Below are positions 63,065 to 64,000 of a stretch of 64,000 bases of DNA, one piece after another; the first letter of the stretch is position 1; each line of letters begins with the position of its first letter. The translations under genes were made by a program, and so were the position numbers. Below the pieces are notes generated by a model. It was given only the letters and a program-made list of their open reading frames with translations, was not told the DNA's origin and ran no database searches. Origin of the DNA: VRUE01 sp963817905 (GTDB lineage Bacteria > Actinomycetota > Thermoleophilia > Solirubrobacterales > 70-9); the NCBI GenBank assembly GCA_963817905.1, contig CAWFPS010000001.1, positions 245,846 through 309,845 of the forward strand, written 5' to 3'.

Positions 63065-64000
63065 ATGCTAGACTGCCGGGCTCTCTTGGCGGGGGAACGC
63101 AGCAAGCCGCGCCTCAAGAAGCTACGCATCCTCTTCGTTGCACTGGGGCTAGGCGTGCTGGGGCTTGTCTCGATGGTCTTCGGGATGATGGCCGCTGTCT
63201 CGCGGGACCTGCCGGCGATCTACAACTTCGCCGAGTACAAGGCCTCGAAAAACAGCGAGGTGTACGACTCGTCTGGCGCGCCGATCGGCACCCTGACCAG
63301 CGACCAGAACAAGATCCTGCTCACTTCGGGCCAGATCTCGCCCAACATCAAGAACGCGGTGGTCTCGATCGAGGACTCGCGCTTCTACGAACACAACGGC
63401 GTCGACTTCCAGGGCATCGCCCGCGCCCTGGTCAAGGACGCTCTCAGCCAGAGCGCCCAGCAGGGCGCCTCGACGATCACCGAGCAGTTCGTCAAGAACG
63501 CGCTGGAAGCGGAAGGAAGCCGGACCGTCTTCGAGAAGTTTCGCGAGGCCGCCCTGGCCTACCGCCTGGAGCGCCACTGGGCCAAGGACAAAATCCTCAC
63601 CGAGTACCTCAACACGATCTACTTCGGCGAGGGCGCCTACGGGATCGAGGCAGCGGCCCGAACCTACTTCGGCAAGGCGCATCCCGGCTGCGGCACCCCG
63701 GCCCAGCCCTGCGCCTCGGCGCTCGAGCCCTGGGAGGCCGCGACCCTGGCCGCGATCATCGCCTCGCCGTCGGCGTATGACCCCAAGGCCTACCCCGAAA
63801 ACGCGCTGGGCCGCCGCAACCTGGTGCTGGAAAAGATGTACGGCGACGGCTACATCACGCGCGAGCAGTACGACGAAGGCCGGATGCAGGCGCTGCCCTC
63901 GCCCGGCGACATCGAACCGCCCCACCTCGATTCCAAGGCCCCCTACTTCACCGCCTGGTTGCGCCAGCAGCTGGTCGAACGCTACGGAGCCTCGAAGGCC
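63065..64000 (+). CDS. Class A penicillin-binding protein, N-terminal part
   Basis: The first 312 residues of a PBP1-type enzyme; the rest is beyond the window. A short cytoplasmic basic start and one membrane helix (about residues 18-40) precede the GT51 glycosyltransferase: IEDSRFYEHNGVDFQGIARA (catalytic Glu-Asp), QGASTITEQFVKNAL, EKFREAALAYRLE, ILTEYLNTIYFGEGAYGIEA. It polymerises glycan strands from lipid II. Here QGASTITEQ replaces the usual QGGSTITQQ. ATG 63065 is chosen; TTG 63086 is the alternative. Confidence 0.92.
   Translation, partial: MLDCRALLAGERSKPRLKKLRILFVALGLGVLGLVSMVFGMMAAVSRDLPAIYNFAEYKASKNSEVYDSSGAPIGTLTSDQNKILLTSGQISPNIKNAVVSIEDSRFYEHNGVDFQGIARALVKDALSQSAQQGASTITEQFVKNALEAEGSRTVFEKFREAALAYRLERHWAKDKILTEYLNTIYFGEGAYGIEAAARTYFGKAHPGCGTPAQPCASALEPWEAATLAAIIASPSAYDPKAYPENALGRRNLVLEKMYGDGYITREQYDEGRMQALPSPGDIEPPHLDSKAPYFTAWLRQQLVERYGASKA

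Overview
The window is high-GC bacterial DNA. Its gene content points to a deep-branching actinobacterium, most likely class Thermoleophilia (Solirubrobacterales-like). The clues are an RsiG-like c-di-GMP-binding protein beside GarA-like FHA and MerR genes, a wax ester synthase/DGAT, sepF next to proC and yggT, VKOR plus DsbA in place of DsbB, and an actinobacterial rrn operon. This placement is inferred from gene content and was not tested by a tree.

Layout. 1-4183: a lipid kinase fragment, a methyltransferase, then plus-strand genes for a cyclophilin, a peroxiredoxin, a hydrolase, VKOR and a DsbA-like thioredoxin. 4261-11222: a compact prophage of about 6.95 kb that looks like an inovirus (filamentous ssDNA phage). 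Its 15 minus-strand genes include a rolling-circle Rep, a Zot/pI ATPase, a small signal-peptide-bearing coat protein, a pIII-like adsorption protein and a pVI-like protein. It has no integrase and lies exactly between two copies of a dif-like Xer site; only the left copy has both recombinase arms. 11224-28029: mixed accessory metabolism (methyltransferase, SDR, thiolase, FUSC, CcdA, DNA Pol IV, WS/DGAT, metalloprotease, NadE, FAD oxidase), then a signalling set (MerR, FHA, RsiG-like). 28126-38756: a long minus-strand housekeeping run in transcription order rpsB-tsf-pyrH-frr-uppS-cdsA-dxr-rseP-ispG-proS-pgsA. 38917-43178: the division/envelope run pgeF-yggS-sepF-proC-yggT-lspA-rluD, with lspA apparently frameshifted. 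43165-45174: a CCA-type nucleotidyltransferase and a divergent polysaccharide deacetylase. 45243-50990: a histidine operon, hisZ-G-D-B-H-A-F. 51027-54821: murA and two alpha/beta hydrolases. 54720-56609: a group II (IIC-like) intron with its maturase, placed directly behind the rRNA operon terminator. 56649-61887: the rrn operon (5S-23S-16S as read on plus; transcribed on minus) with its promoter. 61894-64000: tyrS and a divergent class A PBP running off the end.

How it fits together. Genes left of the dif-like site are mostly on plus and most of those to the right are on minus, so both sides are transcribed toward the site, as expected if it is the chromosome's dif/terminus. The prophage has apparently used host XerC/XerD at this site, as CTXphi-type phages do, and it carries no secretin, which suits a single-membrane host. 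Palindromic elements recur at gene ends: two covarying copies of one roughly 110-bp family, and a separate nested palindrome that now encodes the end of hisF.
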